Assembly: GCF_002999335.1 (NCBI RefSeq)
Contig: NW_020312165.1
Coordinates: forward strand, 1-58,813
Length of the DNA: 58,813 nucleotides
Direction of reading: 5' to 3'
Source of the DNA: Cyclospora cayetanensis
Taxonomy: Eukaryota; Apicomplexa; Conoidasida; Eucoccidiorida; Eimeriidae
The first letter of the stretch is position 1; each line of letters opens with the position of its first letter. Position numbers and translations under genes: made by a program. A model generated the notes under the pieces. It was not told where the DNA came from. It saw only the letters and a program-made list of their open reading frames with translations, and did not search any database. This document shows positions 36,801 to 47,812 of the stretch, one piece after another.

Positions 36801-39800
36801 CTGGGCTTATCCTCCTCCACGGAGGCATCGGCGACAGTATTCAAGCTCCTCAACAGCTGCGCGATATTCGAAAGCCTATCACAGTACCTCAACACGTCGG
36901 TAAGCTTCCCGCCACTCAAAAGAAGAGGGGGGGGCCCCTTGAGCTGATTAGCCGTTGCTTTCTTGGCCTCCTCTACCTCGCAGGGATTTCTGTGCAAAAG
37001 GCTGCCTGCCTCCCTTCTTGCAAGGGAGAACGTGTGCCTGCTGCTGCTGCTGCTGCCGTTGCTGGCAGAAAGAATGCTGCTATGCTTGCTGCAGCTCTTG
37101 GAGTCACTTGGGGGCGGGGGAGAGGGAGAGGCAGAAAGCTGTTCTGTGCGAAACACACTGTTTTGGCGAAGGGGTTCACTTTTCTTCGGTGGCAGCTCCA
37201 TCATCAACGCATTTCTCTCTCTCTACCTATCTATCTGTCTATCTACCTGTCTATCTCTATCTATCTGTCTATCTCTCTCTCTATCTATGTATCTGTCTAT
37301 CTCTCTACCTATCTATCTGTCTATCTCTCTCTCTCTCTACCTATCTGTCTATCTCTCTCTTTACCTATATGTCTATCTCTCTCTATCTATCTGTCTAGCT
37401 CTCTCTACCTATCTATCTGTTTATCTCTCTCTATCTATCTGTCTATCTCTCTATCTATCTATCTCTCTTTCTACCTATCTACCTGTCTATCTCTCTCTCT
37501 CTCTATCTATATGTCTATCTCTCTCTTTCTAGCTGGCGCACTGCCTTCGCAGACAGAAGCCTTAAGGAGACGAATCCGGCAGTCCTTAAGGCTTGCCAAG
37601 TGCTGGACTGCCTTTGGAGCGATCCGCTCACGGCAGATGAGGACGGAGCAGCTCCAACGAGCGATGCCTCCCCTAGAGGGAAAAACACCGTCAGGTACAC
37701 CCTCCCTCCACGAGAAGGCCTCTAATAGGCTGCAGCAGCTGCATGCAGATTCACACACATATCTGCAGTCCACATATATATATATATATATATTCCTATA
37801 TATATGTATACATATATACATCTGGACGCTGTCTCTGTTCCTCTATGTATGTGCACATATGCATTGTTTTCAAGCCTTATATCCCCTAACTCTCACTTCT
37901 TATCGTTTCTTAGCTTTAAAGCGTACAATAGTCGACTGCAGGGTGCCCGTATCCGAGGTGTCTACCTACCCTGCTTCTTGCCATGTGGGGGCTCCTTCCA
38001 TCGCTTTTTCCATGTTTGCACGCGAGAGACGCCAGCTTCCCCACAGTGTCTCCTGCCGAGGTGTGCCTCGCAGCAGTTGTCAACTGGCGGTGTCTTTTCC
38101 TCCGCATTCTGCTGCTGCGGCTCAGATTCCGAGAAAGTGCCTTGCGCAGTTTCCTAGCCGCTAATAGCCTGCAGCTGCTCATACGCGCCCATGAATGCGT
38201 CTCGGGGGGAGCCTTCTATGCTTGCGGTGGTCTTTGCCTTACGCTTTTCTCTGCCACCAACTATTGCGATCGATTTGGAAATGACGGAGCAGCTGCTCAG
38301 CTGTACAGGGACCCCACAACAGGCAGCCTTGTCGTCCACACACTGGTCAGCGAGACGCCTTTTCCTACACATTTTTTGTGTATGTATACGTGTATATCTC
38401 TGTATGTTTGTGTGTATATCTCTGCATGTTTGTGTGTATATCTCTGTATGTTTGTGTGTATATCTCTGTATGTTTGTGTGTATATCTCTGTATGTATACG
38501 TGTATATCTCTGCATGTTTATGTGTATATCTCTGCATGTCTGTGTGTATATCTCTGTATGTTTATGTGTATATCTCTGTGTGTATACGTGTATATCTCTG
38601 TATGTTTATGTGTATATCTCTGTATGTATACGTGTATATCTCTGTATGTTTATGTGTATATCTCTGTATGTTTGTGTGTACATATCTGTATGTATACGTG
38701 TATATCTCTGTACGTATACGTGTATATCTCTGTATGTATACGTGTATATCTCTGTATGTTTTTGTGTGTATATCTCTGTATGTATACGTGTATATCTCTG
38801 TATGTATAAGTGTATATCTCTGTATGTATACGTGTATATCTCTGCATGTATTTGTGTATATCTCTGTATGCTTATGCATGCGTGTGTCTATATGACCCGC
38901 AATTTGAGTGCTGTTGGTGCGTCGGCGATTGCCCGCTGTTTTCTCTGCTCTTGTTGCTGTCATTTCGTGTGTAGATTTTGTGCTGTGGAAGAGGCGAGAA
39001 GCGAGGGGAAGAATCGCTGCGGTACTTGCCGCCTCTGCAAGGACAGGGTAGGCGATACGCATTTTGGTATGGTTGTGAGAGGCATTATTGCGAGCCTCTG
39101 CAGCGTGTAGCTGGATAGCCAGCGTTTGCTCTTGCCGCACTATACCCGCTTGCTTCCTGTGAGCAGCTGCGCGGAGGCGTTTTCTGTGTGCCGCAGCACG
39201 CGAAAGTTTCCCCCCCCCTTCTCAGCAGCAGCCAGCGCTGCCATGGGGCCCCCAACCCCGGACTCCCCAGGGGCCCCCACAGCAGGAGGGGCCCCCACAG
39301 CAGGAGGGGCCCCCCGGCCACCTCTTGTCTGCCCCAGGGGCAGTCTCCGCAGCAGCGACACGCTGTGCAGCTGCGGAGGCAGCAAAGGAAGCAGCGTTTT
39401 TTTCCTCCTTCCCGGCTGCTGCGCCGACGAGCTCTCTCCAGCAACTCGTTCAAGAAGCCGAGGAGGAGTCCGTTGTCTGCGAAGGCAGTCTGGAGAGGGG
39501 GGGGGGCCCCCCCCCTCTCCAGACTGCCCTCACGAGGGAGGGGCCCCAGGAGACGCCGTGGGGGCTTCTGGGCCGTCGCTCCGCAGCTTCTTCTCAGCGC
39601 ATGCAGCAGAAAGCGTCGGCAGTGCCTCCTCCCAACGTCGAGAGCTGTGCAGCAGAGCGCTTCACGCACGCCCTCAAAGAGGACAGCGGCTTTCCCTCTC
39701 CCCCCCGTCTTGGGTTGCTCACGACGGCTCCTTCTGCGCGAGCAAACGCAGAGGCCCCTCTGGGAGGTGAGCGAGCTGGGGAGAGGCCTTTGGTGGGGTT

Positions 39801-39987
39801 GCATTCAATCGGCAACAACCGCTCAGGCGCCCTGCCCTTCGCATGCCCGTCCCCTCCCCCCGGGAGGCCCTCTTCGAGCCTTTCCCAGACGCTTCCCCTG
39901 CTGCTAGACGCCAGCGCCACCCAGCAGCAGCAGCAAGGGGCCCCCACGCAGACGCAGCGTGCGCCGTTGGCAGGAAGACCAAGGTAG
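30818..39987 (+). CDS. EF-hand PPP-family Ser/Thr protein phosphatase with long low-complexity extensions
   Basis: Exons: 30818-33489, 33770-33944, 34158-34260, 34623-34783, 35089-35806, 35991-36185, 36626-36899, 37553-37694, 38126-38345, 38975-39047 and 39167-39987. All junctions are phase-consistent except 34783/35089, where a short unseen exon of 3n+2 bases is needed. About 1,850 aa. Residues 1-890 are Pro/Gln/Ala/Ser/His-rich. A degenerate EF-hand (AIDRKQNGTLPFKDF) and a canonical one (AYDVDNDGLLNREEL) precede the catalytic domain, which has YGDIHGQ, GDYVDRG, LLRGNHE, ILLHGGI, CLWSDP, IRAHE and FSATNYC. All six metal ligands are present; HGGI and FSATNYC depart from HGGL and FSAPNYC. An insert of about 200 residues separates EF-hands and catalytic core. 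The C-terminus is a Pro/Gln/Ala tail. Calcium control is inferred from the EF-hands. Apicomplexans have EF-hand phosphatases; I do not assign a subgroup. Confidence 0.85.
37210..37530. repeat. (CTAT)n/(CTGT)n tetran nucleotide repeat upstream of a splice acceptor
   Basis: About 320 bp of CTATCTATCTGTCTATCTCT-type repeat filling the 3' half of the phosphatase intron 36900-37552. It ends 20 bp before the acceptor and is pyrimidine-rich on the sense strand, acting as an extended polypyrimidine tract. Confidence 0.9.
38378..38885. repeat. Minisatellite, about 20-22-bp unit, more than 20 copies
   Basis: Tandem TGTATATCTCTGTATGTTTG with TATACG, TTTATG and GCATG variants, occupying most of the phosphatase intron 38346-38974. 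All reading frames through it lack stops over long stretches, which gives long artefactual Cys/Tyr/Ile-rich open frames continuous with the preceding exon. Confidence 0.9.
39484..39528. repeat. Near-perfect 22-bp-arm inverted repeat inside coding sequence
   Basis: Left arm GGCAGTCTGGAGA plus nine G, one extra G as spacer, then nine C plus TCTCCAGACTGCC. It lies in the phosphatase C-terminal exon and encodes SLERGGGPPPLQTAL. The DNA or RNA could fold into a very stable hairpin with almost no loop. Confidence 0.9.
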
Positions 39988-41685
39988 GCCTCGCGAGGAG
40001 TGGCAGTAGCAGGGGGAGAGGAGGGAGGAGGCGGCGGCGGCAGCAGCAGCTCTAGCTGGTTGCGGGAGCTAAAATTCTCTCTGCCAGCAGTCGCGCGCAC
40101 GTGTGACGGGGTGAAAAAGGCATCCGCGATTGCACGTAGAGATGGGCTCATGCAGAGGCAGACGCGGCCAGGCGTGTTCCTGCGCATGTGGGCGCCATGA
40201 AGAAACACGGGAAAAATGCCACGTCTGCTGTTTGTGCAATGCAGTCTCTTAGGAGCTCGTCGCTTGGGGCCTGATGGCGAGCTCGTTCACGGCAGTCTCC
40301 TCCCTGCAGAACCTCGACCTCAACAACCCCTTGGGGGCCCTTTGAAGCGAGCATCTGTTTTCGACATATGAGGGCACGCGAGGGCGCTTTTTTCTCTAGA
40401 AAAGGGGGGAGGAGTCGCCTGAAGAGAGCGAGAGTGGCATGTGCTTCCGTAGCATGTCGCGAAAGGCTCCCCGAGTGCTTGTTCCCACGCTAAATCGGCA
40501 AGGCTCGAAAAAGAGCGCTTGATTTATCTTCCCCGCTCTCCGAGATCTCCTCGCTGGGGCCCCGTGTCTCTCCAGCGTGTCTGATAAGGCCCCTGTTGTA
40601 GCGGAGGGCGAGTGCCTCACGGGCTGAGAGTCAGCGAGGAATGTGCGTGCGCGTGGCGCCCACGCGCACGCGGTGATAGATAGTTAGCTCCAGAGGCAAG
40701 CAGGCGGTGGGAAGATAGGGGGAGGGGGAGAGAGAAGTCTCCAACGAACGCTGCTCTTGAGTTTGGTGACAACCTGTGCACGGCTACGCGGGAACTTTTT
40801 AACGCTCACGCACATCGTGCGTCAGGCGCTCACGCGCTGCTGACAGCACTGCGCAGTGCTGTCGAACTGCTCAGATTTTTTCTGAAGGGGAAGGGTAGAG
40901 AGGGGAGGTTGTCGCTAGGCGTTTTTTCGAGGAGGCACCTGGACTGTCTCGCTACTATTGCAGCAGAGCGCATGCGCGCATCACCCCGAAGGACCCCACA
41001 ACAACCACGCGCGTTAATCGGGCATGCGCCGGAAACAGCCAGCTTCGATCCCCCCTGTCTCATAGTAAAGCTGGGGCTTTAGAGACGTGTAGACGCAAGC
41101 AGACTCGCTGCACACTCCCGCCTGCTGTAGACAGCTTGCTTTGTAGCTCGTGATGCGCGCAAGACGCCTGCTTGGATTCGGCTTTTTCTACCCGTAAGTG
41201 CCGGGAGCAGCCAAGGTGACATCGAGCTCTTCTAATGACGACAAACGGGGAGGGGCCTGGTGAAGGCAAGGAGGAGAGGGAGGCGTGGTCTCAAATTACG
41301 CAGAGTTCGGCGTTTGAATGCAGGGCTCTAGATGTCGAAAAGAGTAAGAGAGTGAGAGAAAGTGAAAGAAAGAACTGCCCTGTCAGCGACACGAGGAGCT
41401 AGCTAGCTACACTCCACCGTGCCCGCGTGAAACGCAAATAAACCCCAGAAAACTCTGGGTTCAGGTGGTGCCAAGTCTGCGTCTGCTGCAACTACTACTA
41501 GCACCTCCCAAGGTACAGCACCAGCAAGGCGTGGCCATCTTAAGAGCGAGACACCAAAGGACGAAGTCGGATGCGCGAGACATTTCGGCTGTCGTCATTG
41601 CACCAGCATCGTGTGTTGCCGCTTCCTTCTCCCGCCGCAGCAACAGCAACGTCGAGACGGCCAAAAACGGCAGCTCCCGCTGTTA
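39988..41685. other. Intergenic region between convergent phosphatase and DnaJ genes
   Basis: 1.7 kb separating two gene 3' ends. No coding exon was recognised. It contains GGGGCCCC-type palindromes (about 40,330 and 40,557), a GCGC/ACGCGC-rich patch near 40,650 and a GA-rich patch at 41,340. Both 3' UTRs probably lie here. Confidence 0.5.
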
Positions 41686-44600
41686 TTATACTGGCCCCAA
41701 GATCTCCCTCAGCTTGGCTTTCTGGTCGTCTGATAACGTCCTGAAACAGCACGAACAAATGCAGCAGCAACTCCAGCTGCAGCATGACCAACTCCAGCTG
41801 CAGCATGACCAACTCCAGCTGCGGCGGCAGCCTACCGAGGAAAAGTAATGTCAAACTCAATTATGAGATCTCCCTTCTCCCCTGGCTTCTTGCTGATAGG
41901 CATCCCTGTGCAGCACCAGCAGCCGCAGCAACAGAAAAGCAGCATGGTGTGTAGTCTACATGGCAGTGAGCACCGACAACAAAAAGGCATATTTTTTTAA
42001 AAATTTTTATTTGCCTTGCAACAACCCCTCTCTCTCTCTGTCTGTCTCTTTCTTTCTTTCTTTCTTTCTCTCTCTCTACCAGCTGCAAACTAGAGCATTC
42101 TCCAGTCGGAGAGAACTTGGCCACCACCCCCTCCCTTATCAGCAAACGCAGCTGCGGTGTCACTCCACCAGCACCACTACCAGCTGCTCTTTCCCAACTA
42201 AAACGAGCAGCGCCACTATCACGAGACGCCAAAGAGAATCTCATCAGATACCACCCTCACCAAGACACGCGCGCATTCACCAGAGCCGCAAACAAGGCAG
42301 CACCTGTCTCTCAATTCAAGGGCCTTCCCTACCTTCCCCAGACACAATCCTCCTGTACTTAGGCGACACGACATGGTCAATCTTGATGTGCAATTTCCTC
42401 TCATCGAGGGTTGTAACAGGCACGGTAAATCCCGTAAGCGCCTTGATAAGTGGCACAGGAACCTTGTAGATCAAGTGACTGCCATCCCGAATAAATCGAT
42501 GGTGTGGCTTGCACTTGACGACGCTGCGAACCCGAGATACGCAGAGACAGCTGCGCTTCGAGCACCACCTACTTTTACGACTACTAGTGCTGCCGATGGT
42601 GATGATGACGGCCGTATGCGTCCGGCTGAACAAAGAGCTGGTAACTGCGCCACAGACAGCCTCCGCTGCTGAGCAGTGGCAGCCGCTCAAGGTGCAGCAG
42701 CAGCAGCTAAAAATGCAGCAGGCATAACAGCTCTCCGTACAATATTAGATCTCCTGGGGGACCGTTCGGTGTTTCCTGGCCGCCTTCACCAGAAAAAGTA
42801 ATCCTAGATGCGAAAACAACAAGCGAACATAATACACTAACGCACTGCAAACTGCCACAAAGCCCCCAAGCGCTAGAGGCCTAAACGGCGGCTTTGTGCA
42901 GAATACAAGCAACCAGCAGAGAGCTACAAGCAACGTACTTAGTGCCTTCTTTCCACCCCTGCAGCATATTGCACAACACAACACACACACACACACATAA
43001 ACACAAAGATAATGAAATTGCAGCATGCATGCCAGATAGATCCTCAAGCAGCACCCCTACACAGACATACACTCAAACATATATATATATATAAATATAT
43101 ATATATAAATACATATATATATAAATACATATATATATAAATATACATATATATATACATAAACTCAACAAGCTAGCCCCTGCCTGACGGCTCATTATAG
43201 CCGACATTTCCCCCACGAAAGAGGCTTACCGCCTTTACATCCACTGTAACAACGTTGTCTTCCTTTACCGGCTGACCATTGTGGAAACTGCAACATGAAC
43301 GCACCTCCGTGAAAGCAAAAAAGCCAAATATAAAGCCGATATCTAAAACCCCTGCCTTCCCCCCATTCAGTACGATACACTCCAAATCATCACTTACTCG
43401 ATTGAGGACCAACCCTGTGCACCTACACCCCTACCCTCCCCCCCCTGAAGCCTTTTAAAGCTGACCGCGTCCTCCCAATCTTCATCTTTTTTGTTGTGCC
43501 GCTGCACGAATGCATCCCAACCCCACAACACACACCCAAAGCGCAGTCGCAGGGGTGCAAGCAGCAGTGCGTGCGGATACATACACCATCCCAGCAGCCC
43601 ATGATACGGCCGCAGCAGCAGCAGCAGCGCTGCCCCCCAACCCCCCTTCATATTCTCACCGACCTGTACAGCTCTTCCAGCGTACAGACCAAATCTCGCT
43701 CATATGCTCGCGGCTTGCTGCTTGTGCTCATGCCTTGCATACTGCCGCATCCTGAAGCAGAAAGCCCATCCCCCCGCTTCCCCGCAAAAAACGCCAGCAT
43801 TCCAAACACGACCCTCTTGCAAAAACAACCGATTCAAATACCCCCTCCACATCAGAAACATCCCTTACCCTCCGAAACCACCCGCCAACACAAAAAAAAC
43901 GCACGTCTATTTCCCGAAGTCGCGAAACGCATGCCAAACGGCCCGCTGCTTCCCCCCATCCCGAAGATCTGCAAAAAATGCACAAATTTTCACGACACTC
44001 AACCTCAGATGAGAAAGACCACCACCCTCCCTCGCCACTACCCCCTGCCTGCAGGGGAATGAACAAAATAGCAATTGTTAGTCGCCTGAGTGCTTCCTCC
44101 CCGAAGCAAGCACTCAAAAGCAGACAACGTGCGCCAAAGCGACTCTGAACTTCGCTCTTTAGCTGAACTCGATCGAAGAAGCACTGCTGCTTGTATTACT
44201 GGATGCGAGAAAGGATCGTCGGAATCGCCTCCCATTCTGTCTGTGCCGAAGAAGCGTGAGAAAATTTCGCTGGGGTCGACCTCCCTATCTGCAGCGACAC
44301 ACAGAAAACCCACCCACTTCAAACGCTTGCATGCGACTGCTGACACCCCTGCATGTCCAGCTGTATAGACACCTCTAGCACGTAGGAGGCAACTACCCCC
44401 GCTTTCCCCCTTCTAGAGCAGAAGGGAGAGCCAAACCAACCGCACACCCGAACCCCTACTAAGCGCTCGCAGCTCCCCCCTCTGCCACCCTTCATCACAA
44501 AGAAGAAGAATTTCGACAAATGCCACTCTTCATCACAAAGAAGAATTCTGACAAATTCATGCTGCAGGGCGTCCCCTTACAGAAAACATTCGCCCCGCCT

Positions 44601-44867
44601 GGGGCTCCGCTGGGAGCTGCCCCTCCCTTAAGCCCCTCTTCGCCGAATTTGTCGTATATCTGCAGCAAATCCAACCAGACATCGAACAGTTTCTTTCGAA
44701 CAAACGTATGCAAGCACACACACTCGCACTGCCCACCAAACATTTTGCAGAGTGTGGAGCCACCACTAAGCAGGCATACATATATATATATATACATATA
44801 TATATACATATATATACATATATACATATATATATATATTATATATTATATATATTATATATATACA

Positions 44868-44898
<31 letters not shown>

Positions 44899-46054
44899 TA
44901 TATATATTATATATATTATATATATATGGCGTGGGCTTCCTGAGCCTCGCTTCTCACCTGCCGCCTTTCCTTGTCGCTCAGCACATCGTAAGCCTCCGCG
45001 ATGTCTTTGAATTGCGCCTCTGCCTGAAACGTCAACAGAAAGCAGCCGTTTGCGTGGGTGTAGTAGTGCCGTCGCCAAGGCTTGTGGACCAGAAGGCAGC
45101 ATTCGGCATGGGAGGGGGAGAAGGAGGAGGGGGAAAGAGGGGAAAGAAGGGAGGCTTTTCTCCCCAAGAGTTGAACACGAGGGTCACATAAACACAGGAG
45201 GAATGCCGGAGGCAATAGGCGTTGAAGCAAAGATGCTGAGCGGAGGTGGGGGCTGAGTCTGAGCATGGCGGTATCAAAGAAATCAGAGATTATGAGGCAA
45301 GAAGGGTCGTTCTAAGGCTTAAATGCTGGGTAAGAAGTAGCGAAAATAAAGGCCTTTGCCATACCTTTTTCTTGGCCTCAGCATCTGCATGCTTGTCTGG
45401 ATGCCACTTCATCGCGAGTTTGCGGTATGCCTTCTTCAGATCGGCATCCGAGGCGTCTTTGGGGACCCCTAGAATTCTGTAGTAGTCCTAAGAAGCGGGT
45501 GAAGAAATGAAAAAATAGGGGAGTAGGATCAGATCTACAAAGATTTACCAGGAAGTCAAAAAAAGCAACAAAAAGAGGAGCGGCGAGGCACACACAAACG
45601 CACTCCTAATGGGTGCACTCAAGCATAGGCAGTACATGCACCCATGAAAGCGAATTCCCAGAAGGGGCAGCGCAAAAACGCGAAGGAAGCCGCCATTATC
45701 GGTGATGGAGTACGTGCTCATTCAGCCAAACATGCCACAGCAGTAGCAGCAGCAGGTGTTGGACCGAGTGCGAGCTGGAGCCCGTCAGGCAACGCACGCA
45801 CACAGAAAAGAGCGGCTCCAGGAGGAGACGAGCAGGATAGAAGAAGTGCATGCAAGTATGCGTTCCATATGTACCTATGTGTGTGTGTGCATATGTGTGT
45901 GTGCATATGTGTGTGTTTGCATGTAGAAGTGCAATGCGTCTGCATGTTATGCTGGACAGGAGCAATACTGCGCTGCAAAAGGAAGCGTCCTTCCTTGCGA
46001 AGCTGCCCCTGCGTCTACAACTAGCCCTCCTGTAAGCCCTCCTACCTTTCCCAT
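41686..46054 (-). CDS. Class B DnaJ/Hsp40 co-chaperone (Sis1/DNAJB1-like), complete, 14 exons
   Basis: Exons: 46054-46046, 45487-45365, 45023-44958, 44659-44581, 44288-44200, 43968-43905, 43751-43664, 43501-43427, 43287-43230, 42958-42939, 42803-42741, 42523-42333, 41905-41836, 41740-41686. All phases agree and give 349 aa plus stop, close to the 340 aa of DNAJB1. The 9-nt first exon encodes MGK; the J domain follows as [20 protein letters not shown] with the catalytic HPD at residues 32-34. A short Gly/Phe region includes [15 protein letters not shown]. There is no zinc-finger region, so class B. The C-terminal beta domains read [39 protein letters not shown], then [20 protein letters not shown] and [14 protein letters not shown]. 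Function: stimulates Hsp70 ATPase and delivers substrates, probably in cytosol or nucleus as no targeting signal is seen. Exons of 9 and 20 nt are notable. Confidence 0.93.
42019..42080. repeat. CT/TTTC repeat
   Basis: CTCTCTCTGTCTGTCTCTTT plus a TTTC tetranucleotide run, inside the DnaJ intron 41906-42332. It reads GA on the sense strand of the host gene, the exception to the orientation seen for the other intronic CT repeats. Confidence 0.85.
43078..43162. repeat. (AT)n repeat with ATAAATAC units
   Basis: ATATATATAAATATATATAT-type repeat within the DnaJ intron 42959-43229, next to a short (CA)n run at 42,980-42,998. Confidence 0.85.
44778..44928. repeat. (TA)n/(CATA)n repeat
   Basis: About 150 bp of TATATACATATATATATTAT-type repeat inside the DnaJ intron 44660-44957. 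It ends 30 bp from exon 45023-44958 and is strand-symmetric. Confidence 0.9.
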
Positions 46055-47812
46055 TTTCGCTCGACGGGGGAAGGGGGATGAGCAGGGAGGCTAAGAAGGT
46101 CGCGTTGCTGCTGCCGCCACAGCAGCTACACGAAGCAATAGTGGAGAAAGGGGGAGGGGATTCGAAGAGGGCGCAGCTGCTGGCGCGATCGATCGCGCTG
46201 TGCCGCCGTTCCTTCTGTTCCTGCAGACGCAGCCTCAATCGTCGTTGTTGCAGCAGCCGCCGATTCTGCCGTGTGTGAGCCGCCAAAGAGATAGGTGCAA
46301 AAGCAGGGTGCCCAGCAGCAGTGACACCGCGATAGGATTGCTTGGACGGCAATTTTCTGCTGCCCATGCCACGACACCACCCACTACTCTCTGCGGCTGG
46401 CAAAGGTGGAGGCAGGGGTTGGAGCGGCAGCTCGTGCCAGCCTCGCAGCGGCTTTCCTTTCGATTTACAGCGTCCAAATTTGAATGTGTGTGCGTGAGTC
46501 TGACGGGAGTCTTCCCTCCGAACTGCGGCAGCAGCCGCTGCAGTGGGGTGATGAACCGACGGGGGGCCCCTAAGAGCGGCGGGAAACAACGGCAACGCAG
46601 GAAGCCACCAGAAAAGACAAGAAGCCACGATGGAAATCTGCTATTTACCGTAAAGTCCGCTTTTAAGGAGCGTTTTGGCAGCCCAATTGATATCAAGTCT
46701 TCCGCTGGTGCCGGGGTGTCGCTGTGCTCTGCTCTCTTACTGGCTGCTGCTGCTGCTGCACTGCAATGCAGTTGCAGCAGCAGCGTTGCAACAAATCCTG
46801 CAGCAGCGGCATGTAGGGCGGGCGGGCGGAAGCAGCGCTGTAGGAAGTTTAAAACCAGCGGATCTTGCGTTGGCACCGTATATTTAGCGAATTGGAATAA
46901 CGCGGTGTCGCGAATTGCCATAGAGGCTAGCGCTTCTCGAGACGCACAGGCTTATAGGGGTAACCTGGAAGGGGGCCCTCATGCGGTGCCTTACGACAGG
47001 CAACGCCATGGCTGCTGCTCGGCTGTCGTCGCTGCAGCAGTAAAGCAGCGGGAGCCTTGCGCCTTCTTCCAGTGTATGCACACGCAGACGGACAGACACA
47101 CATACATACACACTCACACATACACACTCACACATACACCCCGGGATCGTGATTTTACTGTTTCGCCTTATTTATTGGCACGCGCCCAGAAGAAGACTGG
47201 CTGGCCTTCTTGGGGGCTGTCGCTACGGTGGCATTGGGAGTTTGTTCAAGACAACGGTCGTGACAGCCGTCTTCAGGAGGAGAGTCTGCTCAAAAGGAAC
47301 CAAAGTTCCCTCCCTCCAACCCCTTCCTCTCCCTCTTTCGCAGTATGATCTCTCTGTGCCTGCTCTCCGCTCGGCGCCTTCTTTGACCCCCTCTCCCCTC
47401 TCTGCAGTAATTATCTCCGACAGCCTGAGCCTTGCAACTTCCTTTCCTCCAGAAATTCTGGGGGCGTAGGACGGGCTGGGTGTATTTGTAAAGGATATAT
47501 CACAGGGATCGAGCAGATCGAGAGAGGCAAAAGCTCAAGGGAGAAGTCGATCTCCTCCTTCTCTTCCTTGCTGCTCTCTCTCTCTCTCTTTCCTAGCCGC
47601 TTTCTTTCTTCCTCCCTTCCTCCCCCCTTAGCCGCTCCACAGTCCCTTCGTGAGTGCTGGCGTTCCCCTGCTGCTGTCTCCTTCCCCGTGGGAAGGGAGT
47701 TCGCAGTCAGCCCTAAGGATTGGCGCAGCAGCGCCAGCCGCAATACCCTCGACACACCTGTAGTAGCTGCCACTTCTCGTGTAGTGGCTCGCTGTGCGAG
47801 AAGGCTGCCGCG
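46055..47812. promoter_or_regulatory. 1.76-kb interval between divergent DnaJ and transporter genes
   Basis: Both flanking genes start at the borders of this interval, so it should hold two promoters and 5' UTRs. A 382-codon plus frame at 46,200-47,348 and a 228-codon minus frame at 46,921-46,235 overlap each other and have no recognisable domain; they run through a (CACA)n patch at about 47,090-47,145. A CT-rich run at 47,560-47,625 precedes the transporter. Confidence 0.35.

Noticed and set aside
37202..37532. LSIYLSIYLS-type frames as a membrane protein
   Set aside because: Pure translation of CTAT/CTGT repeat within an intron whose flanking exons join in phase.
38191..39110. Long Cys/Tyr/Ile-rich open frames continuing from the phosphatase
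   Set aside because: They are stop-free readings of the 22-bp minisatellite; the exon ends at a GTCAGC donor right after VVHTL.
46200..47348. 382-codon plus-strand open frame between DnaJ and transporter
   Set aside because: No domain, unusual composition, runs through a CACA repeat and overlaps a minus frame of similar quality; likely promoter and UTR sequence.
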